From NCBI GenBank assembly GCA_020284085.1, contig JACEVL010000469.1, positions 530,001 to 594,000 on the forward strand: a stretch of 64,000 nucleotides of DNA, written 5' to 3'. The notes under the pieces are model-generated. The model was not told where the DNA came from, ran no database searches, and saw only the letters and a list, made by a program, of their open reading frames with translations. Both the position numbers and the translations under genes were made by a program. Below are positions 53,691-64,000 of the stretch, piece after piece. Source of the DNA: Aporrectodea caliginosa. Taxonomy: Eukaryota; Annelida; Clitellata; Crassiclitellata; Lumbricidae. Positions within the stretch are counted from its first letter, which is position 1. Each line of letters begins with the position of its first letter.

Positions 53691-55036
53691 AGTCTTTTTA
53701 TTTCCAAAAATTGTCCATGCGTGGCATGCATAATTGCATATTCTCCCTGACAGGTACACGTCTATTATACGAATTTTCTAAGAACTGAGGAAGTGTTGTT
53801 AACTTAATTTTCTTAGCTTCATTATAATTATGAAGACTGATAGCCAGTCGCCCAGTCCTGTCTCTGTCTCTTTACAATGTCTATTTCACTGAAGCCTATG
53901 ATCATGTAAGTTCCGTTTACTACAATTTTATTCGCTAGAATTCGCTAGTGGCACATGAAGAAGAAGAAAAGAGCATTCACGATTGAGCTAACTTGAGAGG
54001 CAACCATGGCTATAAAGTCGTATAACGACTTCATTTTCTTAGCCTCGGCATATAAGGGCGGATGGCTGCAGTCTTCTCCCTCGCCGTCTCGTCTTAATTC
54101 CCACTCGTTAGGCCTATAGGCTAGTTGAGTTTGCTAGGGATGTAGTCGGATCAGAATTAAATTCTGAACCAAATTTCTGCCCTAAGGCTTGCCGAGGTTT
54201 GAACTCCAGACCTAGGCTATCGCTTGACATTCCAGCACGCTATAGTATAACCACTAATCTATCTTGTGGTAATTAATTCACCTTAATTCTGCTTGGTGTA
54301 GCCTATCCTACATGCTATAGCCACTAGTTACGCTTTATCTAGGGCTAGGCTATTCTAGCTGTGCCACTAGGCCTAGACTATATCGCACAACTCCATCCTA
54401 ATAGTAAAGTAGGTCTATTTGGATCTCCGATAATTATATAAGAGCGTACGTTAATTCTCTCAAAGTATTCCATGAAGATCATACGTTAGCCTATATACTA
54501 GACTCTGCATTTGAGCTAACGTCACAACCTCAATTGATTCTATAATTAGGCCTATACCGATTCCCAATTAGACTTGATCGCGTCCTCCGAATCTTGTAAT
54601 CTACAGTTTTACCATTATCTTTGATTTAACGATAATTGTGTAGGCCTAGGTATTATTTTCATCGTTCAGTGGCGCTCGTGGACGCATAGTCTGCGTAACA
54701 CATTAGACTTATGGTATAGCATAGTCACATGACTGTGTTATCAGTAAATAATGTCATCTGGGGGAATTTTAGCCGATCCCAAGAGAGTACAGCAAATATT
54801 TTCGGACTAATCAGGTAATCAATCAATCAATTTTCATTTATCAAAAATTAGCTGACAAGTACGCAACTTATGCATTGGATGTTTGAAGATTAGATTGAGG
54901 CAATGTTTAGATAAATTTATCGTTTTAGTGTTCAAAATAATTATTTTATAATTTATATAGGAGTATACATGGCATTTTAGCCTAATACCAATGTCCGCGG
55001 AAACTCATCGATACCGTACACCTTCTATTCTATTTA
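53691..55036. other. Intergenic; tRNA-SINE-like remnant at 54140-54270 (minus)
   Basis: On the minus strand 54270-54180 contains TAGTGGTTATACTATAGCG (A-box-like) and GGAGTTCAAACCTCGGC (B-box-like) about 40 nt apart. Next to it is the palindrome TCAGAATTAAATTCTGA. A decayed tRNA-derived SINE is likely. The rest of the stretch shows nothing recognisable. Confidence 0.4.
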
Positions 55037-55044
55037 GGCCTACG

Positions 55045-56266
55045 CAGGGGTGGACTGGGGAGTTCAAGCGGCCCGGGAAAAAAACAAAAAGCGGCCCTAA
55101 CTTCATGACTTTTATTTTCTTTGTGCATTTTTCATGCATACCCGAGGGCCAGTGACCTCCAAAGTCATGGGTCACTTTACAAATTACATTATGCAATAAC
55201 AAAAAACGATAAATCGCATATATAATTTATAATTATATATAAAATATTAAGAATGCGTCAACTCAAGTTATAAATCCAGGAATTCATTCCCGTTGTGAAT
55301 GAGTTCATATCGTCAGTCTTGCCATATGCTAAGCATACTGTGCAAAACAATGCTTTAGATTCTTTACAGTATGACACCCAATTCCTATTGATACCATTGC
55401 TTCTGAAAAATACCCGATACGCATTTGTAAATGGTAGATCAGTTTCACTCACACTAGGTTGTATTGGGTGAAATTTAAAAAACGATTGTAAAGTATTCTG
55501 TCGAGGACGTTTGAAATAGTAACTGGTGTTTTTATCATCGATAACTGAAGTTTCTGTCACTTCTTCTGAACTATCATTCTCGGCATTTAGATCTGCCACT
55601 GCCAGCGTTGTGTTGTCAGTTAACTCCGACGGCTCCGTAACATTTTCTAAATGTAAGGTGGGAATAAAGTTTGTTGGCACGACTGATTGGACCGAATGCT
55701 GATTGTTTTCATCGTTTCGATTTGTGTCGGGTTGTTTACTTGCAGAAGGTGTTTGTTGAGAGCTGGTGTCTTCAGTTTGAATTGGAGTGGCTTTAAATAA
55801 ATCGACTAGATTTCGGCATTTAGCTCCATCTTTACCAAGAATCTTTAGTTTCTTATCTCTTACTTTCTCCGCACCACCTTTACATTTACGTTTCGGATTT
55901 ATATCACTCATAACCGTAACATATCTTATTTAATTAATATTACTTATTACTAACTAACAAATTTAAAAGAAATTTTATCAAAACAAACTCAGTGGAAGAC
56001 GCCGGAAGTAGAATGGAAGATGTAAATTCTTATCTAACATGGCGGCCGCTGGCTGTACGGAGCACTGTAGGTAAGTAAGTATGCATTGCTCTTTTTCAGT
56101 TAATTTACAAACCGGTTAACCGAAACTAAAAACCGGTTAACCGATGCCGCAATTTTTTGTAAAAAAACCTGTATCATCTGTACTAAATTGATTAAATTAT
56201 TATATCACCGGTCCTGGCGGCCCACCGGGAATCTTCCCGGTGTCCCGGCGGCCCAGTCCACCCCTG
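55045..56266 (-). mobile_element. hAT element, internally deleted, 1222 bp
   Basis: Ends CAGGGGTGGACTGGG and, inverted, the same 15 bases. Flanked by perfect 8-bp duplications GGCCTACG (55037-55044 and 56267-56274). Carries an N-terminal transposase fragment on the minus strand (55258-55911). Subterminal GGCGGCCC/GGGCCGC words occur at both ends. Clearly defined and recent-looking. Confidence 0.93.
55258..55911 (-). CDS. Truncated hAT transposase: TTF-type zinc-finger N-terminus, 217 aa
   Basis: Open from MSDINPKRKCKGG. The basic N-terminus (KRKCKGGAEKVRDKKLK) looks like a nuclear-localisation segment; a Ser/Thr/Asn-rich linker follows (about 45-125). Then FKFHPIQPSVSETDLPF and SNGINRNWVSYCKESKALFC with CTVCLAYG, the TTF-type zinc finger found at the start of ZMYM1-like hAT transposases. 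It ends at GMNSWIYNLS; the catalytic RNase-H-like domain and the C-terminal dimerisation domain are missing. It lies wholly inside the element at 55045-56266. If expressed, it could bind DNA without transposing; that is inference. Confidence 0.75.
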   Translation of the reverse strand: MSDINPKRKCKGGAEKVRDKKLKILGKDGAKCRNLVDLFKATPIQTEDTSSQQTPSASKQPDTNRNDENNQHSVQSVVPTNFIPTLHLENVTEPSELTDNTTLAVADLNAENDSSEEVTETSVIDDKNTSYYFKRPRQNTLQSFFKFHPIQPSVSETDLPFTNAYRVFFRSNGINRNWVSYCKESKALFCTVCLAYGKTDDMNSFTTGMNSWIYNLS

Positions 56267-56284
56267 GGCCTACGCAAGAAGTAT

Positions 56285-56390
56285 TTGTCAAGAATCCAAA
56301 TTCTATTTAAGCAAGAATTATTTTCATCAATCCAACTTCTACTTTAGCAAGAATCATTATAATCAAATCCAACTTCTATTTATAATTACC
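56285..56390. repeat. ~38-bp repeat, third location
   Basis: About 2.5 copies of TTCATCAATCCAACTTCTAT with TTAGCAAGAAT, as in 27780-28040. An inverted pair lies at 57945-58025. Confidence 0.85.
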
Positions 56391-56399
56391 CTATTATAT

Positions 56400-57000
56400 G
56401 GGCGAATAATTTAGAACGCTAAAAACCTGGCTTAGCCTTAGATGATAAAATTAATTACCCTGATTAATCGATAATATTGCTGTACTCTCCTGGGATCGGC
56501 GAAAATGCCATCGGGCGGGATTATTTGGGGATTTAACCGACATTTATTCAGTGGTTATAATTATGACAGTACCCAGAATAACCACCTCGCTGGAGGATGC
56601 GATTCCAATATGCCATTTTCGTTTCTACTTTAACTGAAGTAAGTAAATAATTGAATAACAGTTGCGTGCATCATTTATTTTAGCTAAGATTATCTTTTAT
56701 CCATACGTTTAATCTTATAATTTGGTTGTGATGACATGGTATCAGGTTGGCTGTAAGCCTGTAATATAATATGAACGCTCGCTTGTATTACGGCAGGCCC
56801 TACTTCGTATTGTCAGGGTGCTTTTCTGCAGTAATGACTGCACGTAGGCCTACACTGTTAAGGGACGGCTTTTAAGTTAGAAGACATATTCATTTGCACA
56901 TTCGAATTTTGGCAGTCTTATAGTAGGCTATTAAGGACCGGCAGTTTTGATATATTTGGGGGCGTGGCTTGAGAATGCTTCGTAAAATAGTCATGGATCA
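56400..57000. other. Intergenic sequence
   Basis: No gene or delimited element recognised. Confidence 0.55.
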
Positions 57001-57001
57001 T

Positions 57002-57049
<48 letters not shown>

Positions 57050-57262
57050 TATAATCTTTTCTTTATTAAAGCGCCTGACAAACGCACTGCGCTGTACATT
57101 TTTACATGTTATGCAATTGAAATCTAAACTACTAACAGAACAGACAGCCTGCAATACACGGTGCTAATAGCAGCCTACAAAGCATATCCGCCCAACGGGG
57201 GCTCGAACTCGGTACCTCTCGCTCTCTGTGCCAGATGTTATCCAATGCGCTATCGGGCCCCC
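57001..57262 (-). mobile_element. tRNA-derived SINE (minus copy)
   Basis: Read on the minus strand: CCCGATAGCGCATTGGATAA (A box), GGTACCGAGTTCGAGCCCC (B box), an unrelated body, AGCGCAGTGCGTTTGTCAGG, AATAAAGAAAAGATTATAA and a (TAT)n tail. Same family as 59787-60031. Not a functional tRNA: no cloverleaf 3' half. Confidence 0.88.
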
Positions 57263-57299
57263 CCGATACCAATACCAATTGGTTACATTAGAGAGAGTT

Positions 57300-58560
57300 T
57301 ATTCATAAAATCAAAATAGTGTATACTAAATGCTAAACATAGTCTGTTAAACCCAAGTTTACGTTTGGAAATTATTTTAATCTTGGAAACTCGTAGTTGA
57401 CCTTGGTAAATTATATGGTTAGAGCCATTTTTTTATCACTTATCATATAATTATGGTTAGAGCCATTTTCTTCCACATATTATGTATGGTTAGAGCTGGG
57501 ATTATTATTACCGAAGGGATATGAAGCAGGAACGTGTCAGCCAATCAGAGATCATCTTTTCTGAAACTTCGCGGGTGATGTATGTGGCCATCTATTTTTA
57601 TGTTACGCTGACATCTGGACACTCGCCAGGTCAGAACTTTCAACAGTGCAAACGTAAACAAAGCCAAATGCATCGTTCTCGACATTGTTTTCTTAGTCAT
57701 TTGCAAGATACATACATTGCAAGTTCTCTTTATGTAATTAAGTCACTTTCGTTTTGTTACGACAATCGTCCTCAAAACAAATGGGACTAAAACTAATTTA
57801 TCCTGCAAACGTCCCAGATGTAAAATCAGAGCTACAAACATAATCTAGGTCAATGACCCAAATTTTCATCGGCTTCATATCCGTAATAATAGTCCCAGGT
57901 TAGAGCCATTTCCTTGCTCTCATAATTATCACATGCTCTCAATTTAAAATGGAAGTTGGATTGATGACATAATTCTCTGCTTAAATAGAAGTTGGATTGA
58001 TGAAAAAGAAATCATTGCTTAAATAAAATACTCCATGTGTATTTTAAATCAGCCAATCACACCGCGCCAGCAGTATTTTGTTCCGACCAATGACAGCACG
58101 CCAAAAGATACCCTATGTTATACAAGATATATCCGAAACTGCCAGTCCCCGATACTATAAGATTGTCCAAATTTTAAATGAAAATGTTCATAATGAGACT
58201 CATAGCACAACATCATGCATGGGACAATAGTATCTTGCTTCCTTCCAAAGCTTCTTTCCTGTCTCAGTACTTTACTAAACCATAGTTTGCATCATCAAGT
58301 AGCTTCTGCCTTGCTGTTTGTTGGAGGTAACAGCTAAGAGAAATTTTGTTCTATGAGTTGTAATGCCAATGGTTATGTCGACTGCCATCAACGACAAACT
58401 ACTGGCTTCTCCTGTAGGTATTTCTTGATGACCTGGTTGATTACAGCACAGAGGAAATTGAGTCTGCTATTCTTACTTCCAGATTTTATGTACAGTACAT
58501 AATGCATTGAAAGCTACCATGTACATTTGGTGCCTAAACTGCTCGAAAAAACTTGCTGCA
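57300..58560. other. Intergenic, with small repeats
   Basis: TATGGTTAGAGCCATTTT recurs at about 57415, 57453 and, in part, 57483 and 57897. 57945-58025 is an inverted pair of the ~38-bp unit seen at 27.8-28.0 kb. No gene recognised. Confidence 0.6.
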
Positions 58561-58567
58561 TCATCTG

Positions 58568-58900
58568 TAATCGTAATCGTAATCTCCAAACTTCTAAAGC
58601 CAAGCGCAGGGCACCAGCTTATTCACGAGCGCTGCGTCTAGTCAGAAGGGTTGTCCAAAAGAGTAGTCCGAGGGAGGTCCGAGTCCGGTTTCCAGAGGAT
58701 CAGAGGGGTCGGAGTAGCTGCTAAGGTGGGTGTCGTTTAGGTGGAGAGTTTGAAGGTACAGGATCAGTTGAGTCGGGGTAAGAGTTCTTGAAGAGGAGAG
58801 ACTTTAGTTTCGAGTGGAAAGCCTTGGCGGTGATGGATAGAGGAGCCTGATGCGGATGATGGTGGGTGATTGGAGATGATGGTCTGTTGTAATTTCTGAG
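58568..58900 (-). mobile_element. GATTAC-tailed LINE 3' end inserted in a decayed ORF
   Basis: Minus-strand reading: ITAKAFHSKLKSLLFKNSYP, then CTCGTGAATAAGCTGGTGCC, GGCTTTAGAAGTTTGGAGA and GATTACGATTACGATTAC. Best-preserved copy of the tail family. It separates the decayed ORF at 58925-59740 from anything further left. Confidence 0.75.
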
Positions 58901-58924
58901 TTGTAAGTTGTAAAGTATATCTAA

Positions 58925-59740
58925 GTGTGTATGATTCCCCAGGATTCTTGAAAGTGCTTAAAGAGCGCGACTTCTGTTAAAGACTTTGATCCCATGCATA
59001 CTTGGAAGACTTTACCAATGATTAGTTCCATAATGTGACATTTGCGTGTCATTGATAGAGGCTTGTTACCAAGCTTTTTGCTCCAAAACGACACAAGTAC
59101 CAGCACTTCGACCAGGATTTGCACTAATGGTGTTGAAACACATAGTTCGAGTGGTGTTGGCTAAGCCCCCGTCTTCAGTTGCATCAAAGACAGCAGCCAC
59201 TTGAGCTTCTTCTCCTGCTCCAGGTGGAAGTTTAACAACAGTGAGCAGTTGAGAAACACCTTTACCTGAAACAAGCATTGGAAGATGGTCAACCTTCTCT
59301 TTTCCCATCAAATCAGGACTGAGCTTGCCATCCCAATGTACAACCAGGGAAATGGATACTTGAAATTTAGCCTTTAAACTTGCTATCTCTGATCTTGGTA
59401 TTCTGGTTTCTGTCATCAGTTTGTGGATTCAGAGCAAAATCATCAATCTTCTGACCTAGACTCTACTGTTTACGCAATAATGAATGCTGACTTGTGAGCT
59501 GACATAGATCTGTTTTTAGCCCAGAGCTGCTGCCACTTGTGGTGTTACAATAACTTTTGACCCCTATTTCAGGCATTCAAATTGTTCTACCACAACAGCT
59601 CCCTCAATCTCATTGTCATCAGTTTTCTCTCCATCTTCGACTCATGAAATGTTGCAAGATGATACAAGTTCCACTCTTGCACTCTCCCCCTGCCATTTGT
59701 CTTTGATTTGGCAACGCCTATCAAGCAATTACTTTTGTCT
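58925..59740 (-). pseudogene. Decayed member of a widespread invertebrate ORF family
   Basis: Minus-strand frames read FQVSISLVVHWDGKLSPDLM, KEKVDHLPMLVSGKGVSQLL, TVVKLPPGAGEEAQ, TRTMCFNTISANPGRSAGT and CVVLEQK. After a frameshift they continue with KCHIMELIIGKVFQVCMGSK and LFKHFQESWGII. From memory this block order (VVHWDGK, KEKVD-LP, CFDTT-like, HH-LEL-like) belongs to an uncharacterised, multicopy protein family in arthropods and cnidarians, probably transposon-derived. Stops upstream of about 59416 and the frameshift mark it as dead. Confidence 0.55.
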
Positions 59741-59786
59741 TTTAGCTGCCCACTTCTCCTTCACAGCTAGTGTTGGTTCCATCCCT

Positions 59787-60031
59787 GCCCGATAGCGCAT
59801 TGGATAACACACTGGCATAGAGAGCGAGAGGTACCGAGTTCGAGTCCCTTATGGCGGACATGCTTTGTAGGCTGCTATTAGTGCCGTGTATTGCAGGCTG
59901 TCTGTTCTGTTAGTAGTTAAAATTTATGTCTTCTGTCATTTGTGTTCAATTGTATAACATGTAAATGTACAGCGCAGTGCGTTTGTCAGGCGCTTCAATA
60001 AAGAAAAGATTATTATTATTATTATTATTAT
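59787..60031 (+). mobile_element. tRNA-derived SINE (plus copy)
   Basis: GCCCGATAGCGCATTGGATA (A box), GAGGTACCGAGTTCGAGTCC (B box), then GCAGGCTGTCTGTTCTGTTA, TACAGCGCAGTGCGTTTGTC, AATAAAGAAAAGATTATTA and an (ATT)n tail. 245 bp, inverted relative to 57001-57262. No clear flanking duplication. Confidence 0.9.
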
Positions 60032-61515
60032 CAATCTCTGTCTTCCTTACTTCAGTGCTATTCACTTTCGCTATCCTGGTTTTCAACAAAATCTTGTGGT
60101 AACCATAACCATAACCACCAGTTTATTGGTCCAACTGAACATTCCATAAGTCAAGTTGTTCCGTATTGACAAATCAGAAGGAATGTTCAGTAATGGCGCA
60201 ATAGGGAGACCTGAAGAGACCTAAGTCCCACTAATTATGTTCCCTAGGTACCAATAGAATAAGATGATGGTGGGTATATGTGCAATCTCATCCATCATGT
60301 GAATATTAAATGTATGTTAATGGAAGACAGTTTGTCAGCAATTATTGACTAACAGTCTAGCAGTCAGCAAATTATAACAGGAAATCCCTGTCTAAGGTGT
60401 GCATCATAAACATATAATCCAAGCCGTTGAGTCAGCATACCAAATCACTTAAATCAGCCGAGGAAATCGTGCTCAACGATTATGTTCTAGAAAGTGAAAG
60501 TAATGCTTTGGATTGGAATACACATTAGTCATTACATTCCACATTTATAACCTACCTAGTTCCCCACAGGAAAGATTATGGTGGGTATATATGTACAATA
60601 TCAACTGCGTGTTAATGGTTGACAGTTCATCATCAATTATTACCCAGCAGTCAGCAAATTAGTGTGACAGTGTGACTACCGGTATATATTCCAGACTTGG
60701 TCTTGGTCTTTTCGTGTATATGGTATAGCAGGTACCTGTTACTGTTAGTTTCTTATACTAGACTTTTTCTGGCGTTATGGATGCATGCTTAATCTTGTGT
60801 TGTGGTTATTCTTTAATTAGCACGGTTCTATTTGGCTTTAAAATATTTAATTTATTTTCTTTAGTTTAGTAAAAAATGGGGTTATGCTCCTGTAATTGAT
60901 GTTTTACATCATACTTGTGTATGATAATGTGTCTTACAGTAAGCAAACACGTTTGACTGCATATAAGGATCATTAGGCAAGTAAGCAACATTGGCAGTTT
61001 AAAGCAGTTCCAGAGACATCAAAATTTTGATGAGTCTGTAAGGAAGTAGCTGTAGATCAGTAGTGTCGAAATCAGCATTAGGGGCAAGGCATACTGAGAG
61101 GCACACCTTCCCAGCATCAACAAATGAGAAGATATTGTTCAGCTTAGAGGCAAGAGCAATTTCAGTGGAATAGCCTTAACAGTAAGCTGATTGGTAAGTA
61201 CAGATGAGTTGAAGGGTTGGAAGAATTTAAGATTTGAAGGAGGTCTTGTTATTAATTTTGCTTGTATGTAAATTTGATTAGATAAATTTATCTTTTGATA
61301 GTGTTTCTGTCAAAAGTCACATGATTACTAAACAGTTGCTTACACTTCTTGAGCTAACCTCATTTACTTTACCTTAATGTATTTTATTTCGAGTGGAGTG
61401 GTGGTATATTTTTAAAATGGTGTTGAATGAGTATGTTGTTTTAAGTTTTAGTCCGTCATCTGTAGTTTTGAATGAGGCTTCTGTCTTGAAGTTACTGTGA
61501 AGCAGATGAAGAGCA
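60032..61515. other. Upstream region of the plus-strand gene
   Basis: A local duplication (GATGGTGGGTATAT ... GCAGTCAGCAAATTA) links about 60265-60395 and 60570-60665. No gene recognised; promoter or 5' untranslated exons of the next gene may lie here. Confidence 0.5.
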
Positions 61516-63821
61516 ATGGCAGAAGATTCAGTTTCAAGTACATCTAATGGAGGTCACAATTCACTGTGTGGGCTCGGTGGAGGAAGGAAGTCCTTTTTGA
61601 GTTCCTTCCGTAAATCCCCACAAAAACAATCCCAAAAGGATTCAAGTCTCAACACAGATGGTTCTATTAAAAGTCCAACATCCACAGTGGGCCAGACTTC
61701 AGAGATTAGTGAAGAATCCACAGGCAGTCATGTAGCGAGAGACGGTCCAACCTCCGTGACAAGCCCAGCATCTACAAGCAATTCGTCTTCCAACAAAATG
61801 CCGTCTTCCAGTGGCCAAGATGGAACAAAAACGAAGTCTGGGATGGAAAAAGCAAGCAATAAAGAGAATCCTTCTGGCCAGAAATTATCTCTAGCGGCAA
61901 GAACTAGATCTTTTTTTCATATTAAGAAGAAAAAAACCTACTCTCCAACAGCTCAATCTGGAGTTGACAATGAACAGGATAGTTCATTATTGGAAAGCAA
62001 GAGTTTTGATTCAAAATATGGACACCGAGGTACTGTGGCGGAAATAAAACCAAACACGGTTGCGCAACGACGTGCTGCCTTTGAAAATCCGTCTGGAGAT
62101 CAGCCGAGCAAGCCCATTCACGATCAGCCGTCCGTTAAAACTGGCAAAAAGTAAGCTTAGAAAGAGCTTTGTAATTTTATAGTCGAACATTTGTATTTTA
62201 TTTCCAACAGACTTTAGTAGCCCATATATACCAGATGTAGCTGCGTGTATGTATGTGACTTTCAAAGAGATCCAAACATGTGGAATTTAAGGTTGGCATT
62301 AGGAAGCAATGAGTGAATATACAGAACAGACCAGTTGTTTCAATAGGTCAAGTAATCAAGTAATGTATCATGTTGGTAATTTATTTGCTACATTCAGTAA
62401 ATGAGCATAAATGAACAAAATTCACATAGCCAGTGAAGTCGTGCAGGACTCGTCACACTGGCCACCAATAACAACAGAGTAAGACAGATAACAAAATAAT
62501 ACATTCATAATTACTTAACTAAATGGGATGAGAATAGTTTGACGACGATACAGGAATGTAATCATTAATCTGCAAATTTAAGTAGCGACATAAGAAAATA
62601 ACTTTGAAACTTTTAGCTTGATAGAATTAGTTAGATTACACGAAGCTATTATATTAAACTTTAGCAAGCATTTGGATGTTACATAAGATGTTAGTACTTT
62701 TAATTTGGTAAGTCTAAGTCATGCCACAATTTACCTCACAGTAGCTTACATAAGAGGGTATTTTAGTAATTAGCAATTAGCTGTCAAAGCTTAGACAATT
62801 TTTCCTATCTGTTACCTGTAACAAGTTGCGACCTGTTGTGAATAAACGAAATTGATTGATTGATTGATTGATTGAGCTGACAGCCAAATGTTGTTCTGTT
62901 CTGTTCTCAGCCATCCTCGCTTCAAGGGTCGGCCGCATTATGAACAATATTCCTTCAGCGTCTCCTGTCTTCTGTCAGTCTTATCATTTCCAGAAGACAG
63001 GAGACGCTGGAGGAATATTGTGGGAAGTGGCTTATTTCTATGAAAACAACCAGGAACTGAATTCCAATGCCGTGTATGAATTAGTGCTTTTCACACAGCC
63101 AAATAAAATTGCTGTTACATGATGATTGCTATAATATATTATTGTGCCAGTACTGTGTTTGATCCTGCAATACCATATTGCATACTTGGGCACGAATATT
63201 GATTGAGGCTTTTGAGAAAATGTATGTTTTCTTTAAAGCTTCACAAGCCTAAAATTTGTTCATTTGTTAACTTAGCATTTGTGTACATGTGTTTCTCTGT
63301 TGATTTAATACTGATGCATTTTTGTATGTCTTCTCATCAGGGTTACAACTGGAATATCTGCTTCAGAAGGTAACAAGTTATCTCCGGAAGAAGGTCCTTC
63401 TTGCAGCCATCAGAGTGTTCAGCCAGAGCAGCTGCCTTCCTCTTCTACTCATTTGGAACCTGGTGATGAGTCAGGTTCAAAGGCAGAGAAGAAGAAGAAC
63501 AGCAAACGTTCTAGGCCTTCTTTTTTCCACTTCTTTAAGAGGAAACGAAGCAGTGGAGAAAATGTCCAAGAGAAGTCTAAAGGCAAGGACAAAAAGAAGA
63601 CTAAAAGCAAGGAAAGAGATGGTGGCAGTGATACGAAAGCAAATGATGAGGACGAGAGCTTTGAAGCCAATGGCAGCTCGTCAACTGTTGCCACTAGTTC
63701 AAGTCACGGGAAAAAGTCAAAGAGTGAGTCGAAGATGAAAGCTGTTGGGAAGGATACAAAGCAAGAGAAAGCAGGCAAGTTTAGTAGGCTTTACAACATA
63801 TTCAGATGGTTAGGAATCTAG
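61516..63821 (+). CDS. Two-exon gene: Ser/Lys-rich protein with basic-aromatic patches, 371 aa
   Basis: Exon 1 is 61516-62150 (donor AAAAA|GTAAGC); exon 2 is 63341-63821 (acceptor TTCTCATCAG, ends in TAG). Exon 1 ends in phase 2 and the frame continues unbroken. The start has a good context (AGCAATGGC). The protein is Ser/Thr/Lys-rich and probably disordered. It contains four basic-aromatic patches: RKSFLSSFRKS (24-34), RSFFHIKKKK (131-140), RPSFFHFFKRKR (270-281) and the C-terminus KFSRLYNIFRWLGI (358-371). Such patches resemble MARCKS-type or other lipid-binding effector segments in composition only; I recognise no family. A longer isoform using a GCAAG|TTTAG-type donor near 63780 cannot be excluded. 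Coding status rests on the matched splice phase and the motif recurrence in both exons. Confidence 0.7.
62849..62876. repeat. (ATTG)n microsatellite
   Basis: About six ATTG units in the intron of the plus-strand gene, following GAATAAACGAA. Confidence 0.9.
62946..63019. repeat. Hairpin: 29-bp arms, 16-nt loop
   Basis: Left arm 62946-62974, right arm 62991-63019; 28 of 29 positions pair. Arms begin AATATTCCTTCAGCGTC. Located in the intron of the plus-strand gene. Could be a microRNA-like precursor, a MITE core or a replication-slippage foldback. Confidence 0.9.
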
Positions 63822-64000
63822 TTTTGAGAATAGCTTTTATGACTTTATGACTTTTAATCACATTTGGCAGATGCTGGTGTTTTACCGCTGATCGCAGGGA
63901 TTGAATCCTAATGAGTTGTGAGATTGGCTTATGTTAGACAACTTTTAGTCAGATTGCTGGATTGGCTTGCTCATGTTGACCATTCCTTCAAAATATCACC

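Noticed and set aside
62868..63122. 84-codon plus-strand frame in the intron of the right-end gene
   Set aside because: It spans the 29-bp hairpin, has no splice support and is not conserved in composition with the flanking exons.

Overview
The window is animal genomic DNA. It has intron-split genes with GT/AG junctions, many truncated non-LTR retrotransposons, DNA transposons with intact target-site duplications, tRNA-derived SINEs, satellites and long trinucleotide microsatellites. The short word TAGGCCTA/GTAGGCCTAC recurs throughout. Gene structure, transposon mix and this word suggest a marine invertebrate, perhaps an echinoderm or other deuterostome; the species cannot be fixed from the sequence alone.

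The backbone is a head-to-tail array of four phospholipid phosphatase genes (PLPP/LPP, PAP2 superfamily), all on the minus strand. PLPP-D is cut by the left edge (exons 1-2, 914-1414). PLPP-A is complete in six exons (10759-15691, 305 codons). PLPP-B has exons 1-5 (27093-32589) and a tentative sixth exon. PLPP-C is complete in six exons (47463-52903, 299 codons). In A, B and C the three PAP2 motifs (KxxxxxxRP, PSGH, SRxSDxxxHHxxDV) are intact. Exon lengths 58-152-(317/323/347)-58-177 nt and intron phases are shared, so the genes arose by duplication. D and A sit in a larger duplicated block (65-5275 versus 14400-18365), with a third partial copy at 21390-22375.

The introns and spacers are full of mobile DNA. 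I could delimit several elements to the base: hAT-like elements at 22534-22857, 47729-48035 and 55045-56266 with perfect 8-bp duplications, and 27577-28424 with a 7/8 match; a pogo-like element at 28666-29871 bounded by TA; a 62-bp piggyBac-type element at 48931-48992 bounded by TTAA; a Helitron-like end at 8153. Two tRNA-derived SINE copies lie near 57.1 and 59.9 kb. LINE endonuclease, reverse transcriptase and tail fragments, all broken, occur about every 3-5 kb.

Satellites include a 25-bp array (5.3-6.95 kb), a 72-bp array (41.7-42.66 kb) in which each unit carries a consensus-like splice donor, and a ~153-bp array with a YY1-like word (44.2-44.7 kb).

At the right end, on the plus strand, a two-exon gene (61516-63821, 371 codons) encodes a Ser/Lys-rich, probably disordered protein with recurring basic-aromatic patches; I do not recognise its family. 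Its intron holds a 29-bp-arm hairpin. No rRNA, functional tRNA, CRISPR or prokaryotic feature is visible.
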